A DNA stretch of 64,000 nucleotides from assembly GCF_047553015.1 (NCBI RefSeq), contig NZ_CP180212.1:620001-684000 (forward strand), in the 5' to 3' direction. Made by a program: the position numbers and the translations under genes. Shown here piece after piece: positions 43,391 through 53,168 of the stretch (positions are counted from its first letter, which is position 1; every line of letters starts with the position of its first letter). Under the pieces are notes generated by a model. It was not told the DNA's origin. It saw only the letters and a program-made list of their open reading frames with translations, and made no database searches. This stretch comes from Carnobacterium_A sp047553015 (GTDB lineage: Bacteria > Bacillota > Bacilli > Lactobacillales > Carnobacteriaceae).

Positions 43391-46051
43391 ATGACTAAAA
43401 AAAATAAATTATTATTGATTGATGGAAGCAGTATTGCTTTCCGCGCGTTTTTTGCTTTACATCAACAGCTAGAACGATTTAAAAATAAAAGTGGACTTCA
43501 TACAAATGCTCTATATGGTTTTCATAATATGATTGAAAGTGTTTTAACAAAGGAAAAACCTTCTCACGTTTTAGTTGCTTTCGATGCTGGTAAAACAACA
43601 TTTAGAAACGAATTTTTTAATGAATACAAAAGCGGACGCTCTAAAACACCTAATGAATTTACAGAGCAAATGCCTTATTTGAGAGAATTATTAGATGGCT
43701 TTGGAATTAAGCATTATGAATTAAGCAACTACGAAGCAGATGACATTATTGGGACGCTTTCTGATATTGTTGATCCTGCTATCTTTGACGTGGTCATCAT
43801 TTCAGGAGATCGCGATTTAACGCAACTAGCTAAAGAAAATGTAAGAGTTGATATTACAGTAAAGGGAGTCAGTGAACTTAAAGAATACACGATTGAATCA
43901 ATCGCTGATGAAATGGGAATTAAGCCAAAACAAATTATTGATCTTAAAGGGCTTGCAGGGGATGCTTCGGACAACATACCTGGTGTAACTAAAATCGGAG
44001 AAAAAACAGCTTTGAAGCTTTTAAAGGAGTATCACTCTGTTGAGGGTGTCTATGAGCATGTTGATGAGTTGAAAAAAAGTAAAATGAAAGAAAATTTAAT
44101 CAATGAAAAAGAAATAGCCTTTCTTAGCAAACGTCTAGCAACTATTATGCTAGATACTCCCATAACAATTGGTGTAGATGATTTAGCTTATAGTGGACCA
44201 GATATAGAAAAGCTGATTCAATTTTACAAAGAAATGGACTTTAAAACACATTTAAGTAAACTAGACACAACAGAGTATACTGCAGCTAACGAAGAAATAA
44301 GAGAAGAAGTGACATATAAATTTGTGACAGAGATTATGCCTGAAATGTTTACTGACAGAATGGGTCTTTATCTTGAAATGTTAACAGATAATTATCACAC
44401 TTCAGAAATTATAAGTGTTGGTTGGGGGGATGAGAATCATATTTATGTTAGTGAGCCAGAAATCGTTTTAAACTCACTTTACTTTAAAGAATGGGCTCAA
44501 GACAGTACTTTATCGAAACAAGTTTTTGATGTAAAACGGACTTACGTTTCTTTAAATCGTTACGGAATCGAATTGAAAAACAGTCAATTTGATATTTTAC
44601 TTGCTTCTTATATTTTAAACACTAAAGATAATAGTAAAGATTTAGCAGAAGTTGCCATAGAACATGACTACTACAATGTTTCGCCAGATGAGTCTATTTA
44701 TGGAAAAGGAGCAAAAATCCATATTCCAGAAGACGTATCAATCATGCATGAACACATTGCGCGTAAAATAAAAGCGATCGTTCTGTTGAGTGAGCAACTC
44801 GAACAACATTTAGCACAAAATAATCAAACAGAGCTTTTTTATGATATGGAATTGCCTTTAGCAATGGTTCTAGCGAAAATGGAAATTAGTGGAATAAAAG
44901 TTGACGCACGACGCCTAAGAGAAATGAAAGTAGAATTTGCTGAAAGATTAATAGGCATTGAAAATCGCGTGTATGAATTAGCCGGAGAAACATTTAATTT
45001 GAATTCACCAAAACAACTGGGAGTTATTTTGTTTGAAAAAATGGGCTATCCAGTCATCAAAAAAACAAAAACTGGTTATTCGACTGCAGTAGATGTATTA
45101 GAACAGTTAAGAGATCAAGCACCCATTGTTGAAGATATTTTAGAATATAGGCAGATAGCAAAATTACAATCTACTTATATAGAAGGATTACTAAAAGTTA
45201 TTCATGGCAATAGTGGGAAAATTCATACTCGCTATATGCAAACCATTGCTCAAACAGGAAGACTGAGTTCGATAGATCCCAATTTGCAAAATATCCCTAT
45301 TAGACTAGAAGAAGGACGTAAGGTCAGACAAGCTTTTATTGCAAGTCATGAAGGTTGGAAGATATTTGCTTCAGATTATTCACAAATAGAGTTGCGTGTA
45401 TTAGCACATATTTCAGATGATAATCATTTAAAAGAAGCTTTTATCGAAGGACAAGATATTCATGCAAGTACGGCAATGCGAGTATTTGGTATTGAAAAAC
45501 AAGAAAATGTGACATCAGAAATGCGCAGTCAGGCTAAAGCCGTTAACTTTGGAATAGTATACGGAATTAGTGATTATGGACTATCAAAAAACTTAGATAT
45601 TAGCCGTAAAGAAGCTCAACTGTTTATTGATACGTACTTCGTCAAATACCCTGGTGTGAAAATTTATATGGAAGACATCGTCCGCGAAGCAAAAGAAAAA
45701 GGATATGTTGAAACATTGTTTCATAGAAGACGCTATTTGCCTGATATAAATTCACGTAATTTTAATTTGCGTTCGTTTGCAGAAAGAACAGCTATGAATA
45801 CTCCAATTCAAGGGAGTGCGGCTGATATTATTAAAGTAGCGATGATAGAAATGGATAAACGGTTAGAAATAGAAGGATTAAAAGCGACTATGTTGCTACA
45901 AGTTCATGACGAGCTGATTTTTGAAGCGCCAGAATCTGAAATTCCTCTTCTTGAGAAATTAGTGGCTGAAGTAATGGAAAATGCTGTTGCTCTAAATGTT
46001 CCATTAAAAGTAGACAGTAGTAGTGGAGATAGTTGGTATGAGTCAAAGTAA
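43391..46051 (+). CDS. polA: DNA polymerase I
   Basis: An 886-residue family A polymerase. The 5'-3' exonuclease domain (1 to about 290) has LIDGSSIAFRAFFAL, YEADDIIGTL, ISGDRDLTQL and LKGLAGDASDNIPGV. The middle domain (about 310-470) has the proofreading fold, but the DxE motif is replaced by GLYLEML, so it is probably inactive, as in other Firmicutes. The polymerase domain shows QTGRLSSIDPNLQNIP, SDYSQIELRVLAHI, KAVNFGIVYGISDYG and QVHDELIFE. It processes Okazaki fragments and fills repair gaps. It starts the polA-mutM-coaE operon. Confidence 0.98.
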   Translation: MTKKNKLLLIDGSSIAFRAFFALHQQLERFKNKSGLHTNALYGFHNMIESVLTKEKPSHVLVAFDAGKTTFRNEFFNEYKSGRSKTPNEFTEQMPYLRELLDGFGIKHYELSNYEADDIIGTLSDIVDPAIFDVVIISGDRDLTQLAKENVRVDITVKGVSELKEYTIESIADEMGIKPKQIIDLKGLAGDASDNIPGVTKIGEKTALKLLKEYHSVEGVYEHVDELKKSKMKENLINEKEIAFLSKRLATIMLDTPITIGVDDLAYSGPDIEKLIQFYKEMDFKTHLSKLDTTEYTAANEEIREEVTYKFVTEIMPEMFTDRMGLYLEMLTDNYHTSEIISVGWGDENHIYVSEPEIVLNSLYFKEWAQDSTLSKQVFDVKRTYVSLNRYGIELKNSQFDILLASYILNTKDNSKDLAEVAIEHDYYNVSPDESIYGKGAKIHIPEDVSIMHEHIARKIKAIVLLSEQLEQHLAQNNQTELFYDMELPLAMVLAKMEISGIKVDARRLREMKVEFAERLIGIENRVYELAGETFNLNSPKQLGVILFEKMGYPVIKKTKTGYSTAVDVLEQLRDQAPIVEDILEYRQIAKLQSTYIEGLLKVIHGNSGKIHTRYMQTIAQTGRLSSIDPNLQNIPIRLEEGRKVRQAFIASHEGWKIFASDYSQIELRVLAHISDDNHLKEAFIEGQDIHASTAMRVFGIEKQENVTSEMRSQAKAVNFGIVYGISDYGLSKNLDISRKEAQLFIDTYFVKYPGVKIYMEDIVREAKEKGYVETLFHRRRYLPDINSRNFNLRSFAERTAMNTPIQGSAADIIKVAMIEMDKRLEIEGLKATMLLQVHDELIFEAPESEIPLLEKLVAEVMENAVALNVPLKVDSSSGDSWYESK

Positions 46052-46086
46052 GAAAATAAGGTAACAGAAAGGAGAGGTTAGAAACA

Positions 46087-46941
46087 GTGCCAGAGCTGCC
46101 AGAAGTTGAAACAGTTAGACAAGGGCTATTAAATCTTGTCAAAGAAACGACCATTATCGGTGTAGACGTTTATTGGGATCGTATTATTTCAGGAGACATC
46201 CATAGTGAAGATTTTATCTCTCAATTAATCGGTGCCCGCTTGATAGACATTAAGAGAAGAGGCAAGTATCTATTATTTGATTTTGGTCATTTAGTTATGA
46301 TTAGCCATCTAAGAATGGAAGGGAAGTATGAAGTTTCTGATACAAACGAATCATTGAAAAAACATACGCATGTTGTCTTTCATTTATCTGATGGTCGAGA
46401 TTTACGTTATCTAGATGTGCGTAAATTTGGAAGAATGACTTTAGTCCCAAAAGGAGAAGAGTTTACAGTAGCAGGACTGAAAACCATTGGACCTGAGCCA
46501 GTTCCTGAAACATTTGATTTAACTCTTTTCAAAAAGATATTAAAACAAAAAAGTAGGGCGATTAAGCCTCTTTTATTAGAACAAAAAGTTGTTGCTGGAC
46601 TAGGAAATATTTATGTAGATGAAGCTTTATTTGAAGCGAAAATTCATCCGCTCAGACCAGCTCATTCATTAAAACCCAAAGAAGTAGAAGGACTTCATCG
46701 AGCTATCATAGAGGTTCTTAAAAAAGCTGTGTTAGCAGGTGGAACAACGATAAGGACGTACAAAAATGCTCTAGGCGAAATGGGTAGTTTTCAAGTTGAG
46801 TTGCACGTTTATGGTAAAACAAATGAACCTTGCACAAATTGTGGTGCTCCTATACAGAAAATAAAAGTAGCACAAAGAGGCACACATATATGTACGAATT
46901 GCCAAAAATTAACGACGGAAAACTGTGTGCCCCAAACATAA
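46087..46941 (+). CDS. mutM: Formamidopyrimidine-DNA glycosylase MutM (Fpg)
   Basis: A 284-residue bifunctional glycosylase/AP lyase that removes 8-oxoguanine. The catalytic N-terminus is MPELPEVETVRQGL (Pro2, Glu3), started from GTG 46087 with GAGAGG upstream. A helix-two-turn-helix (VVAGLGNIYVDEALFEA) and a C-terminal four-Cys zinc finger (CTNCGAPIQKIKVAQRG then ICTNCQK) complete the family pattern. It lies 36 bp after polA and 17 bp before coaE, in a repair-plus-cofactor operon common in lactic bacteria. Confidence 0.97.
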   Translation: MPELPEVETVRQGLLNLVKETTIIGVDVYWDRIISGDIHSEDFISQLIGARLIDIKRRGKYLLFDFGHLVMISHLRMEGKYEVSDTNESLKKHTHVVFHLSDGRDLRYLDVRKFGRMTLVPKGEEFTVAGLKTIGPEPVPETFDLTLFKKILKQKSRAIKPLLLEQKVVAGLGNIYVDEALFEAKIHPLRPAHSLKPKEVEGLHRAIIEVLKKAVLAGGTTIRTYKNALGEMGSFQVELHVYGKTNEPCTNCGAPIQKIKVAQRGTHICTNCQKLTTENCVPQT

Positions 46942-46957
46942 TGAAAGGGTGTCTTTA

Positions 46958-47554
46958 ATGACAATCATTCTAGGTTTAACAGGAGGAATTGCAACAGGAA
47001 AATCTACAGTAAGCAATTACTTTAAAGAATTAAACATTCCTGTTGTTGATGCAGATGTTGGTTCAAGAATTATTGTTGAGCCAGGTACAGATGGATTGAG
47101 AAAAATTGTAGCACATTTTGGTGAAAGTATGCTTAATTCGGATGGGACACTCAATAGAAAAGTCTTGGGGGATGTTGTTTTTCATGATAAAAAACAATTA
47201 ACTGTCCTCAATATTATTTTAGAAGAATATATTCGGAAATGGATTTCGGAACAAACCAACGATTATCTTAAAGTAAGTCCTCCACTAATTGTTTTAGACA
47301 TTCCATTGCTATATGAAAGGGACTATTTGTCAGAAGTTGATAGTGTTATGGTAGTTGCAACGACAAAAGAGACACAATTAGAGCGATTGATGAAGCGTGA
47401 TAACCTAACTAAAGAGGCAGCTGAGATAAGAATTAAGACACAATTGCCTCTTGAAAATAAAATAAAAAGAGCCGATAAGATTATTGATAATAATCACTCT
47501 GTTGACTACACACAAAAACAGATAGATGCATGGTTAAAAGAAAAAATTAAATGA
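46958..47554 (+). CDS. coaE: Dephospho-CoA kinase
   Basis: A 198-residue P-loop kinase for the last step of CoA synthesis. ATG 46958 (MTIILGLTGGIATGKSTVS) follows AAAGGGTG; an in-frame start at 46925 would lie inside mutM and lacks family support. Walker A is GGIATGKST. Other blocks are VDADVGSRIIVEPG, VLDIPLLYE and RLMKRDNLTKEAA. It is the last gene of the polA-mutM-coaE operon, followed by a hairpin. Confidence 0.96.
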   Translation: MTIILGLTGGIATGKSTVSNYFKELNIPVVDADVGSRIIVEPGTDGLRKIVAHFGESMLNSDGTLNRKVLGDVVFHDKKQLTVLNIILEEYIRKWISEQTNDYLKVSPPLIVLDIPLLYERDYLSEVDSVMVVATTKETQLERLMKRDNLTKEAAEIRIKTQLPLENKIKRADKIIDNNHSVDYTQKQIDAWLKEKIK

Positions 47555-47568
47555 GTCAAGTAAAAGAG

Positions 47569-47602
47569 AGAATGAACAAGGTAGACTGGTTCATTCTTTT
47601 TA
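47569..47602 (+). terminator. Intrinsic terminator after coaE
   Basis: AGAATGAAC pairs with GTTCATTCT around an 11-nt loop, followed by TTTT. Confidence 0.75.
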
Positions 47603-47738
47603 TTGTCTTTTATCAAACCAGTGTGAAAATAGGAATGCTTTCTTTTATTTAACCTCTTTACGAGCTGTGTTATAATAAAGCTAGAATAAATCCAAATACT
47701 AATCTTTCAAATAAAATGATAAAAAAGGATGATGAATA

Positions 47739-48218
47739 GTGCAATGTCCCCGTTGTCAAAATAATGGTTCCAGAGTTGTCGATAGTCGTCCTGCTGATGA
47801 TGGGCGTGCTATTCGTAGAAGAAGAGAATGTGAAGCATGTAGCTTTCGATTTACAACTTTTGAAAGAGTTGAACAAGCACCATTACTTGTCATCAAAAAA
47901 AATGGAACAAGAGAAGAATTTAACCGTAGTAAAATACTACGGGGTATCATTCGTTCGTGTGAAAAGCGTCCAGTTGCAGTAGAACGAGTGGAGAAAATTG
48001 TGGATGAAGTAGAAAATAAAATCAGAAGTCTTGGAGAAAATGAAATTTCTTCAGCAATTATTGGTGAGTATATTATGGAAAAATTAGTCGAAATTGATGA
48101 GGTAGCGTATATTCGTTTTGCAAGCGTTTATCGCCAATATAAAGACATGAGTGTCTTTTTAGCTGAACTCCATGAACTTGAAAAAAAGAAATCTGAGAAA
48201 AAATCTAGCGAACATTGA
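47739..48218 (+). CDS. nrdR: Transcriptional repressor NrdR
   Basis: A 159-residue regulator of ribonucleotide reductase genes. An N-terminal zinc ribbon (CPRCQNNGSRVVDSR...CEACSFRF, four Cys) binds DNA and an ATP-cone domain (about 50-140, VIKKNGTREEFNRSKILRG) senses ATP/dATP. GTG 47739 is the start, with AAGGATGA upstream. It is followed after 25 bp by dnaB, the usual nrdR-dnaB-dnaI order in Firmicutes. Confidence 0.97.
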   Translation: MQCPRCQNNGSRVVDSRPADDGRAIRRRRECEACSFRFTTFERVEQAPLLVIKKNGTREEFNRSKILRGIIRSCEKRPVAVERVEKIVDEVENKIRSLGENEISSAIIGEYIMEKLVEIDEVAYIRFASVYRQYKDMSVFLAELHELEKKKSEKKSSEH

Positions 48219-48243
48219 ATGCAGTAGAAAGGAGTGAAGGCAT

Positions 48244-49689
48244 TTGAGTTACCCGTGGAAAAATATGAGCCCTAAAGATGGGTTCATGGTCCGACAAAAT
48301 GCCCAACTTTCGGATGTAGACCAGAAAGTTCTTACTTTTTTATATCAACCTTTGATCGGCTCTAATGCGTATAGTCTTTATATGACATTGTGGACAGAAG
48401 TTGGTGAAGAAACGTATTGGAGTAATGGTATTTTGCATTCGGAATTACTAACATTACTAAATATTGGTATTCCTGAATTGTATCAAGCAAGGATTAAGCT
48501 AGAAGCAATCGGATTAATAAAGAGTTACCTTAAAGAAGTACAATCAGAAAAAGTGTACATTTACGAGTTGCTTTCACCTCAATCTAGTGCAACTTTTTTT
48601 AGAGATGATTTATTAAGTTTGCTCCTTTTTGAAACAGTCGGAGAACGTAAATTTAAAGATTTGAGAAGCCGTTTTACAATTGTGTCATTTGATAAAGGAC
48701 AATACGTAGAAATTACAAAATCATTTTTAGATGTCTATCGTTTTGACGCAAATTTATTAAAAAAAGAAAAAAGATTATTTGAGGAACCTATTGAATTAGT
48801 GGGAGAAACGCCAGCTAAAAAACCAGAAATCGATACTCAAACATTTGATTTCAAGTTTTTTTACACAGGCCTTAATAAACATTATGTTAACCGCTCAGCT
48901 ATTACTAAAGAAATTGAAGCAGCTATGCTTGTTTTGCATACAATGTATGGAGTTAATGAGTTAGAGATGCAACAATATGTTTTAGAAGCTAGTGATATTA
49001 ATACGGGTAACATTGATGAACGTAAATTGAAAAATAGTATTTACCGCCACTATCACAATGAGAATCAAGAGAAGGTTAAGCTAGAAGATGTTGTTGAAAA
49101 GGACATAGAAGCCAGTAAAAAAGAACAGAAACATCGTAAAAGTTATTTGAAACAACAAGGCTTAACAAATGATGAGATTTACTTAATAGAGGCTAGCGAA
49201 GGAATTAGTCCATATGAATTTATGACGTCCATTAAAGAACAAAAAGGTGGTTATGTAACAAATAATGAAGAATGGACTTTACGAGAAATACTTAGTAAAG
49301 CTAATTTGCCAGCATCTGTTATTAATATTTTAATTCATTATATATTAGTGATTAGAGATAATCCGATTTTTGAAAAAAGTCTAGCCTATAAAATTTCAAA
49401 TGATTGGGCTCAAAATAATGTCATTTCTCCTGAAATGGCGCTTGGAAAAGTGAAGACAATGTATCAAGAAAATGCAGAAAAACAACAACAATCTCAAAAA
49501 AAACAGTATACAACCTATCCTTCCTCTAATTACGGAAAGAATAATAAAGTAAGAACAGAAACTCTTCCTGAATGGGCTAAAGAAGGAAGTGAAGAAAAAA
49601 CTGAAAAACCAATGAGTGAAGAAAAAAAACAAGCTTTTAAAGATAGATTGAAAAAAATTCAGAGCTTTGGAAAAGAAGGTGAAGAATAA
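48244..49689 (+). CDS. dnaB: Replication initiation and membrane attachment protein DnaB
   Basis: A 481-residue Firmicute DnaB (a helicase-loading protein, not the replicative helicase). It has an N-terminal winged-helix region (about 20-170, LTFLYQPLIGSNAYSLYMTLW) and DnaB/DnaD-type helical domains (about 200-420, EWTLREILSKANLPASVINILIHY). The tail is Lys/Glu-rich. TTG 48244 is the likely start (MSYPWKNMSPKDGF) with AAAGGAGTG upstream. It works with DnaD and DnaI to load the helicase at oriC and restart sites. The stop is directly followed by the dnaI ATG. Confidence 0.95.
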   Translation: MSYPWKNMSPKDGFMVRQNAQLSDVDQKVLTFLYQPLIGSNAYSLYMTLWTEVGEETYWSNGILHSELLTLLNIGIPELYQARIKLEAIGLIKSYLKEVQSEKVYIYELLSPQSSATFFRDDLLSLLLFETVGERKFKDLRSRFTIVSFDKGQYVEITKSFLDVYRFDANLLKKEKRLFEEPIELVGETPAKKPEIDTQTFDFKFFYTGLNKHYVNRSAITKEIEAAMLVLHTMYGVNELEMQQYVLEASDINTGNIDERKLKNSIYRHYHNENQEKVKLEDVVEKDIEASKKEQKHRKSYLKQQGLTNDEIYLIEASEGISPYEFMTSIKEQKGGYVTNNEEWTLREILSKANLPASVINILIHYILVIRDNPIFEKSLAYKISNDWAQNNVISPEMALGKVKTMYQENAEKQQQSQKKQYTTYPSSNYGKNNKVRTETLPEWAKEGSEEKTEKPMSEEKKQAFKDRLKKIQSFGKEGEE

Positions 49690-50616
49690 ATGGAAGATAT
49701 GGGTAAAAATTTGACGAAAATATTGAAGGAACGAAATCTTTCTGAACAATACGAAAAACTTATGCAAGAAGTTTTAAATGATAGAGATGTTCAAGATTTT
49801 ATTAAAAAAAATGAAGACATACTCACTAAAGAATCAATAATAAAGAGTTATGCAAACTTATATGAATTTGTAAATGAGAAAAAAAAATACCAAGAAAAAG
49901 TTGGGATGATGGCTCCAGGTTATAAGCCCCAATTAGTAATGAACTATCACTTTATAGCTGTTTCTTATGTGCCGACAGCGGAGTTGATTGCTAAACAAAA
50001 GGAGCAAGCCATTAAAGCCCGTATTCATTCAATGGATATGCCTAAAGATGTCAGAACAGCGACATTTGAACAATTTCACAATACGGATATGCGTGAAAAT
50101 GCGATTAATGCTGCTTATGACTTTATTGGAGACTATTTAGAAAATCCTAAAGGCTTTCATCAAGGACTCTACCTGCATGGAGCATTCGGTGTTGGGAAAT
50201 CTTTTTTATTAGGCGCAATCGCTCATGAACTAGCAGAAAAAGGCTATCCAACAACCTTGATGCATTTTCCTTCTTTCGCAGTTGAGATGAAGCAAGCTAT
50301 TAGTCAGAATACAACAGGTGAAAAATTAGAAGCTGTAAAAAAATCGCCTATTTTAATGTTGGACGATATCGGTGCAGATTCGATGTCCAGTTGGATAAGA
50401 GATGATGTTCTAGGTGTTATTTTACAATACCGGATGCAAGAACAATTGCCTACTTTTTTTTCTTCTAATCTTGATATGAAACATTTAGGAGAAGAACACT
50501 TGAGGGTAACACAAAGAGGCGAAGATGAGCCATTGAAGGCACAACGTATTATGGAACGTATAAAGTATTTATCTAAAGAGCTGCAAATGACAGGGAAAAA
50601 TCGTAGATTATCATAA
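49690..50616 (+). CDS. dnaI: Primosomal helicase loader DnaI
   Basis: A 308-residue AAA+ protein. The N-terminal helicase-binding domain (about 1-100) precedes Walker A GAFGVGKSFLLGAIA, Walker B PILMLDDIGADSMSSW, and the sensor/arginine region FFSSNLDMKHL and RIMERIKYLS. It loads the replicative helicase with DnaB and DnaD. It has zero spacing from dnaB, with its ribosome binding site (AAGGTG) inside the dnaB end. A T-box leader for thrS follows. Confidence 0.96.
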   Translation: MEDMGKNLTKILKERNLSEQYEKLMQEVLNDRDVQDFIKKNEDILTKESIIKSYANLYEFVNEKKKYQEKVGMMAPGYKPQLVMNYHFIAVSYVPTAELIAKQKEQAIKARIHSMDMPKDVRTATFEQFHNTDMRENAINAAYDFIGDYLENPKGFHQGLYLHGAFGVGKSFLLGAIAHELAEKGYPTTLMHFPSFAVEMKQAISQNTTGEKLEAVKKSPILMLDDIGADSMSSWIRDDVLGVILQYRMQEQLPTFFSSNLDMKHLGEEHLRVTQRGEDEPLKAQRIMERIKYLSKELQMTGKNRRLS

Positions 50617-50689
50617 AAAAAATTCGCCACTTAATGAGTGAAATGAAATCTCATTATTAACTTGATTTTTTTTGTAAAATCTGGTTTAA

Positions 50690-50985
50690 TTATAGCAATA
50701 GATTAAATCTTTGAAAAAGACAACAGAATAAGAAAACGTTCCATTAGAGAAGGAAAACATGGCTGGAATTTTCCTGAATAGTTCTTATTTTTACCCCTTT
50801 TGAGTACCGCTGTGAACTAGTTTTAATTAGCAGAGGTCATTTAGCTAATGTTATCAGCTAAGAGTGAATTCTAAAGTATAGACGATGGTTTATATTTCTA
50901 TAGAGTTCTGAACTTGGGTGGAACCACGACTTTGTCGTCCCTTTTATGTTAAGCAATTAACATAAAAGGGACTTTTTTTATTTTT
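50690..50985 (+). promoter_or_regulatory. T-box riboswitch (tRNA-Thr-sensing leader) of thrS
   Basis: The T-box signature TGGGTGGAACCACG is at 50915-50928, followed by a terminator with the stem GTCCCTTTTATGTTAA/TTAACATAAAAGGGAC (50937-50972) and seven T. Upstream is the Stem I region with AGTA (50804-50807) and GAA (50815-50817), the specifier-loop S-turn bases. ACT at 50817-50819, followed by a purine, would be the threonine specifier. Uncharged tRNA-Thr should favour the antiterminator and thrS expression. Confidence 0.93.
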
Positions 50986-51016
50986 TTTAATAGAAAGAAA
51001 TTGGAGGAATAAGATT

Positions 51017-52954
51017 ATGTCAGAAATTAAAATTACTTTACCCGATGGTGCAGAAAAACATATGCCAATTGGTGTTTCTACAAAAGACGTAGCTGAAAGT
51101 ATCAGCAAAGGCTTAGCAAAAAAAGGGTTAGCAGGAAAATTTAATGGTGAACTTGTAGATTATAGTCAACCGTTAAAAGAAAATGGATTATTAGAAATCA
51201 TTACTCCTGATCATGAAGATGCACTACAAATCGTTCGTCACTCGAGTGCCCATCTAATGGCGAATGCATTAAGAAGATTGTATCCAGATATTAAATTTGG
51301 TGTGGGTCCTGCAATTGATTCAGGATTTTATTATGATACAGATACGCAAACACCGATTACTGAGGAAGATTTACCACGTATTGAAGCGGAAATGATGGCA
51401 ATTGTTAAGGAAAATAATCCAATTGTACGTAAAGAGCTAACTCGTGTTCAAGCACTTGATTTGTTTAAAGATGATTCTTATAAAGTAGAATTAATAACAG
51501 CTCTGTCTGAAGATGAAATCATTACTGTTTATACGCAAGGTGACTTTGTTGATTTGTGTCGTGGCGTTCATGTTCCAACTACCGGAAGAATACAAGTGTT
51601 CAAACTATTGTCTCTTGCTGGAGCTTATTGGAGAGGCAACTCAGACAATAAAATGATGCAACGTATTTATGGGACAGCTTTTTTTGATAAAAAAGCGTTA
51701 AAAGAATTCTTACAAATGCGTGAAGAAGCTAAGTTACGTGATCACCGTAAATTAGGAAAAGAATTAGACTTATTCATGATTTCACCTGAAGTAGGTTCTG
51801 GTTTACCTTTTTGGCTTCCAAAAGGTGCAACTATTCGACGGATAGTCGAACGCTACATTACAGATCGTGAAATCAGTCTAGGTTATCAACACGTATATAC
51901 ACCTGTTTTAGCCGATGTAAACTTATACAAAACTTCTGGTCATTGGGATCACTATCATGATGATATGTTTCCACCAATGGATATGGGTGAGGGAGAGATG
52001 CTTGTTTTACGACCAATGAACTGCCCGCATCACATGATGGTCTATAAGAATGATGTTCATAGTTATCGTGAGTTGCCAATTAGACTTGCTGAATTAGGAC
52101 AAATGCACCGTTATGAGAAAAGTGGTGCGCTTTCCGGGTTGCAACGTGTACGTGAAATGACTTTAAATGACGGCCATACGTTTGTACGTCCTGACCAAAT
52201 TCAAGAAGAATTCTTACGTACAATTGAGTTAATGTTAGCAGTCTACGAAGATTTCAATATCAAAGACTACCGTTTTCGTTTAAGTTATAGAGATCCAAAT
52301 AATACAGATAAATATTTTGATGATGATGCAATGTGGGAAAAAGCTCAAAAAATGATTAAAGACGCAATGGATGAAAAAGGATTAGACTATTTTGAAGCTG
52401 AAGGAGAAGCAGCCTTTTACGGTCCAAAACTAGATGTACTAGTAAAAACAGCTATCGGACTTGAGGAAACACTTTCTACTATTCAACTAGACTTCTTATT
52501 ACCTGAAAGATTTGATTTGACTTATGTTGGAGAAGATGGAGAAAATAATCATCGCCCTGTTGTTATTCACCGTGGTATCGTTTCAACAATGGAACGTTTT
52601 GTTGCCTATTTAATAGAAGAATATAAAGGGGCATTTCCCACTTGGTTAGCACCGGTACAAGCAACGATTATTCCGGTTAATCTGGAACTTCACTCTAAGT
52701 ATGCATATGAAATTAAAGAAAAAATGGCTTCACTTGGCATGCGTGTAGAAGTAGATGATCGAAATGAAAAAATGGGCTATAAAATTCGCGCTTCACAAAC
52801 ACAAAAAATACCTTATCAATTAGTGGTAGGCGATGATGAAGTAACTAATGCATCCGTTGCTGTCCGTAAATATGGTGAAAAAACGACTCAAGTACTTGAA
52901 TTAAAAGAGTATCTAGAAAAATTAATGGTAGAGATTAATAATTTTAGCCGTTAG
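51017..52954 (+). CDS. thrS: Threonine--tRNA ligase
   Basis: A 645-residue class II synthetase. It has an N-terminal TGS domain (1-62), an editing domain with HSSAH (from residue 75) and a later CRGVHVP block, the catalytic core with the zinc Cys in RPMNCPHHMMVYK (near 335), motif 2 RVREMTLNDGHTF, motif 3 HRGIVSTMERFV, and a C-terminal anticodon-binding domain (about 540-645). ATG 51017 follows TTGGAGG. Expression is under the upstream T-box. Confidence 0.98.
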   Translation: MSEIKITLPDGAEKHMPIGVSTKDVAESISKGLAKKGLAGKFNGELVDYSQPLKENGLLEIITPDHEDALQIVRHSSAHLMANALRRLYPDIKFGVGPAIDSGFYYDTDTQTPITEEDLPRIEAEMMAIVKENNPIVRKELTRVQALDLFKDDSYKVELITALSEDEIITVYTQGDFVDLCRGVHVPTTGRIQVFKLLSLAGAYWRGNSDNKMMQRIYGTAFFDKKALKEFLQMREEAKLRDHRKLGKELDLFMISPEVGSGLPFWLPKGATIRRIVERYITDREISLGYQHVYTPVLADVNLYKTSGHWDHYHDDMFPPMDMGEGEMLVLRPMNCPHHMMVYKNDVHSYRELPIRLAELGQMHRYEKSGALSGLQRVREMTLNDGHTFVRPDQIQEEFLRTIELMLAVYEDFNIKDYRFRLSYRDPNNTDKYFDDDAMWEKAQKMIKDAMDEKGLDYFEAEGEAAFYGPKLDVLVKTAIGLEETLSTIQLDFLLPERFDLTYVGEDGENNHRPVVIHRGIVSTMERFVAYLIEEYKGAFPTWLAPVQATIIPVNLELHSKYAYEIKEKMASLGMRVEVDDRNEKMGYKIRASQTQKIPYQLVVGDDEVTNASVAVRKYGEKTTQVLELKEYLEKLMVEINNFSR

Positions 52955-52957
52955 TAG

Positions 52958-52986
52958 TTTACAAATAAATAAAATCGTGTTATGAT
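52958..52986 (+). promoter_or_regulatory. Promoter of the infC-rpmI-rplT operon
   Basis: TTTACA (52958-52963), a 17-bp spacer, and TATGAT (52981-52986). The -35 lies immediately after the thrS stop codon. Confidence 0.7.
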
Positions 52987-52992
52987 AATAAA

Positions 52993-53134
52993 GTTGAGAA
53001 AACAAAGCAGAAGCACTCGCTTCTCGCCTAAGTTGACTAAAAGTCTCTGGGCTAGATATAAACGATGATAATTTACGCATGGCGTAAGTTGGAAATTATT
53101 TATAGGCGAGTTCATTGCGAATTCGTCTATTTTT
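52993..53134 (+). promoter_or_regulatory. Structured leader of the IF3-L35-L20 operon (L20-leader type)
   Basis: About 140 nt between the promoter and infC, folding into several stems, including AAGCAG...CTGCTT-like long-range pairing and a final perfect 11-bp hairpin TAGGCGAGTTC/GAATTCGTCTA (53103-53129) followed by five T. In Bacillus and relatives L20 binds such a leader and promotes termination before infC. Position and terminator fit that autoregulatory system; family membership needs a covariance search. Confidence 0.75.
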
Positions 53135-53168
53135 CTGCTGTTCTTTCTCTCAAATCTAATGGAGGTGT

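Noticed and set aside
49396..49767. 123-codon minus-strand frame over the dnaB end and dnaI start
   Set aside because: Phe-rich low-complexity product made by reversing Lys/Glu-rich codons; both overlapping genes are well supported.
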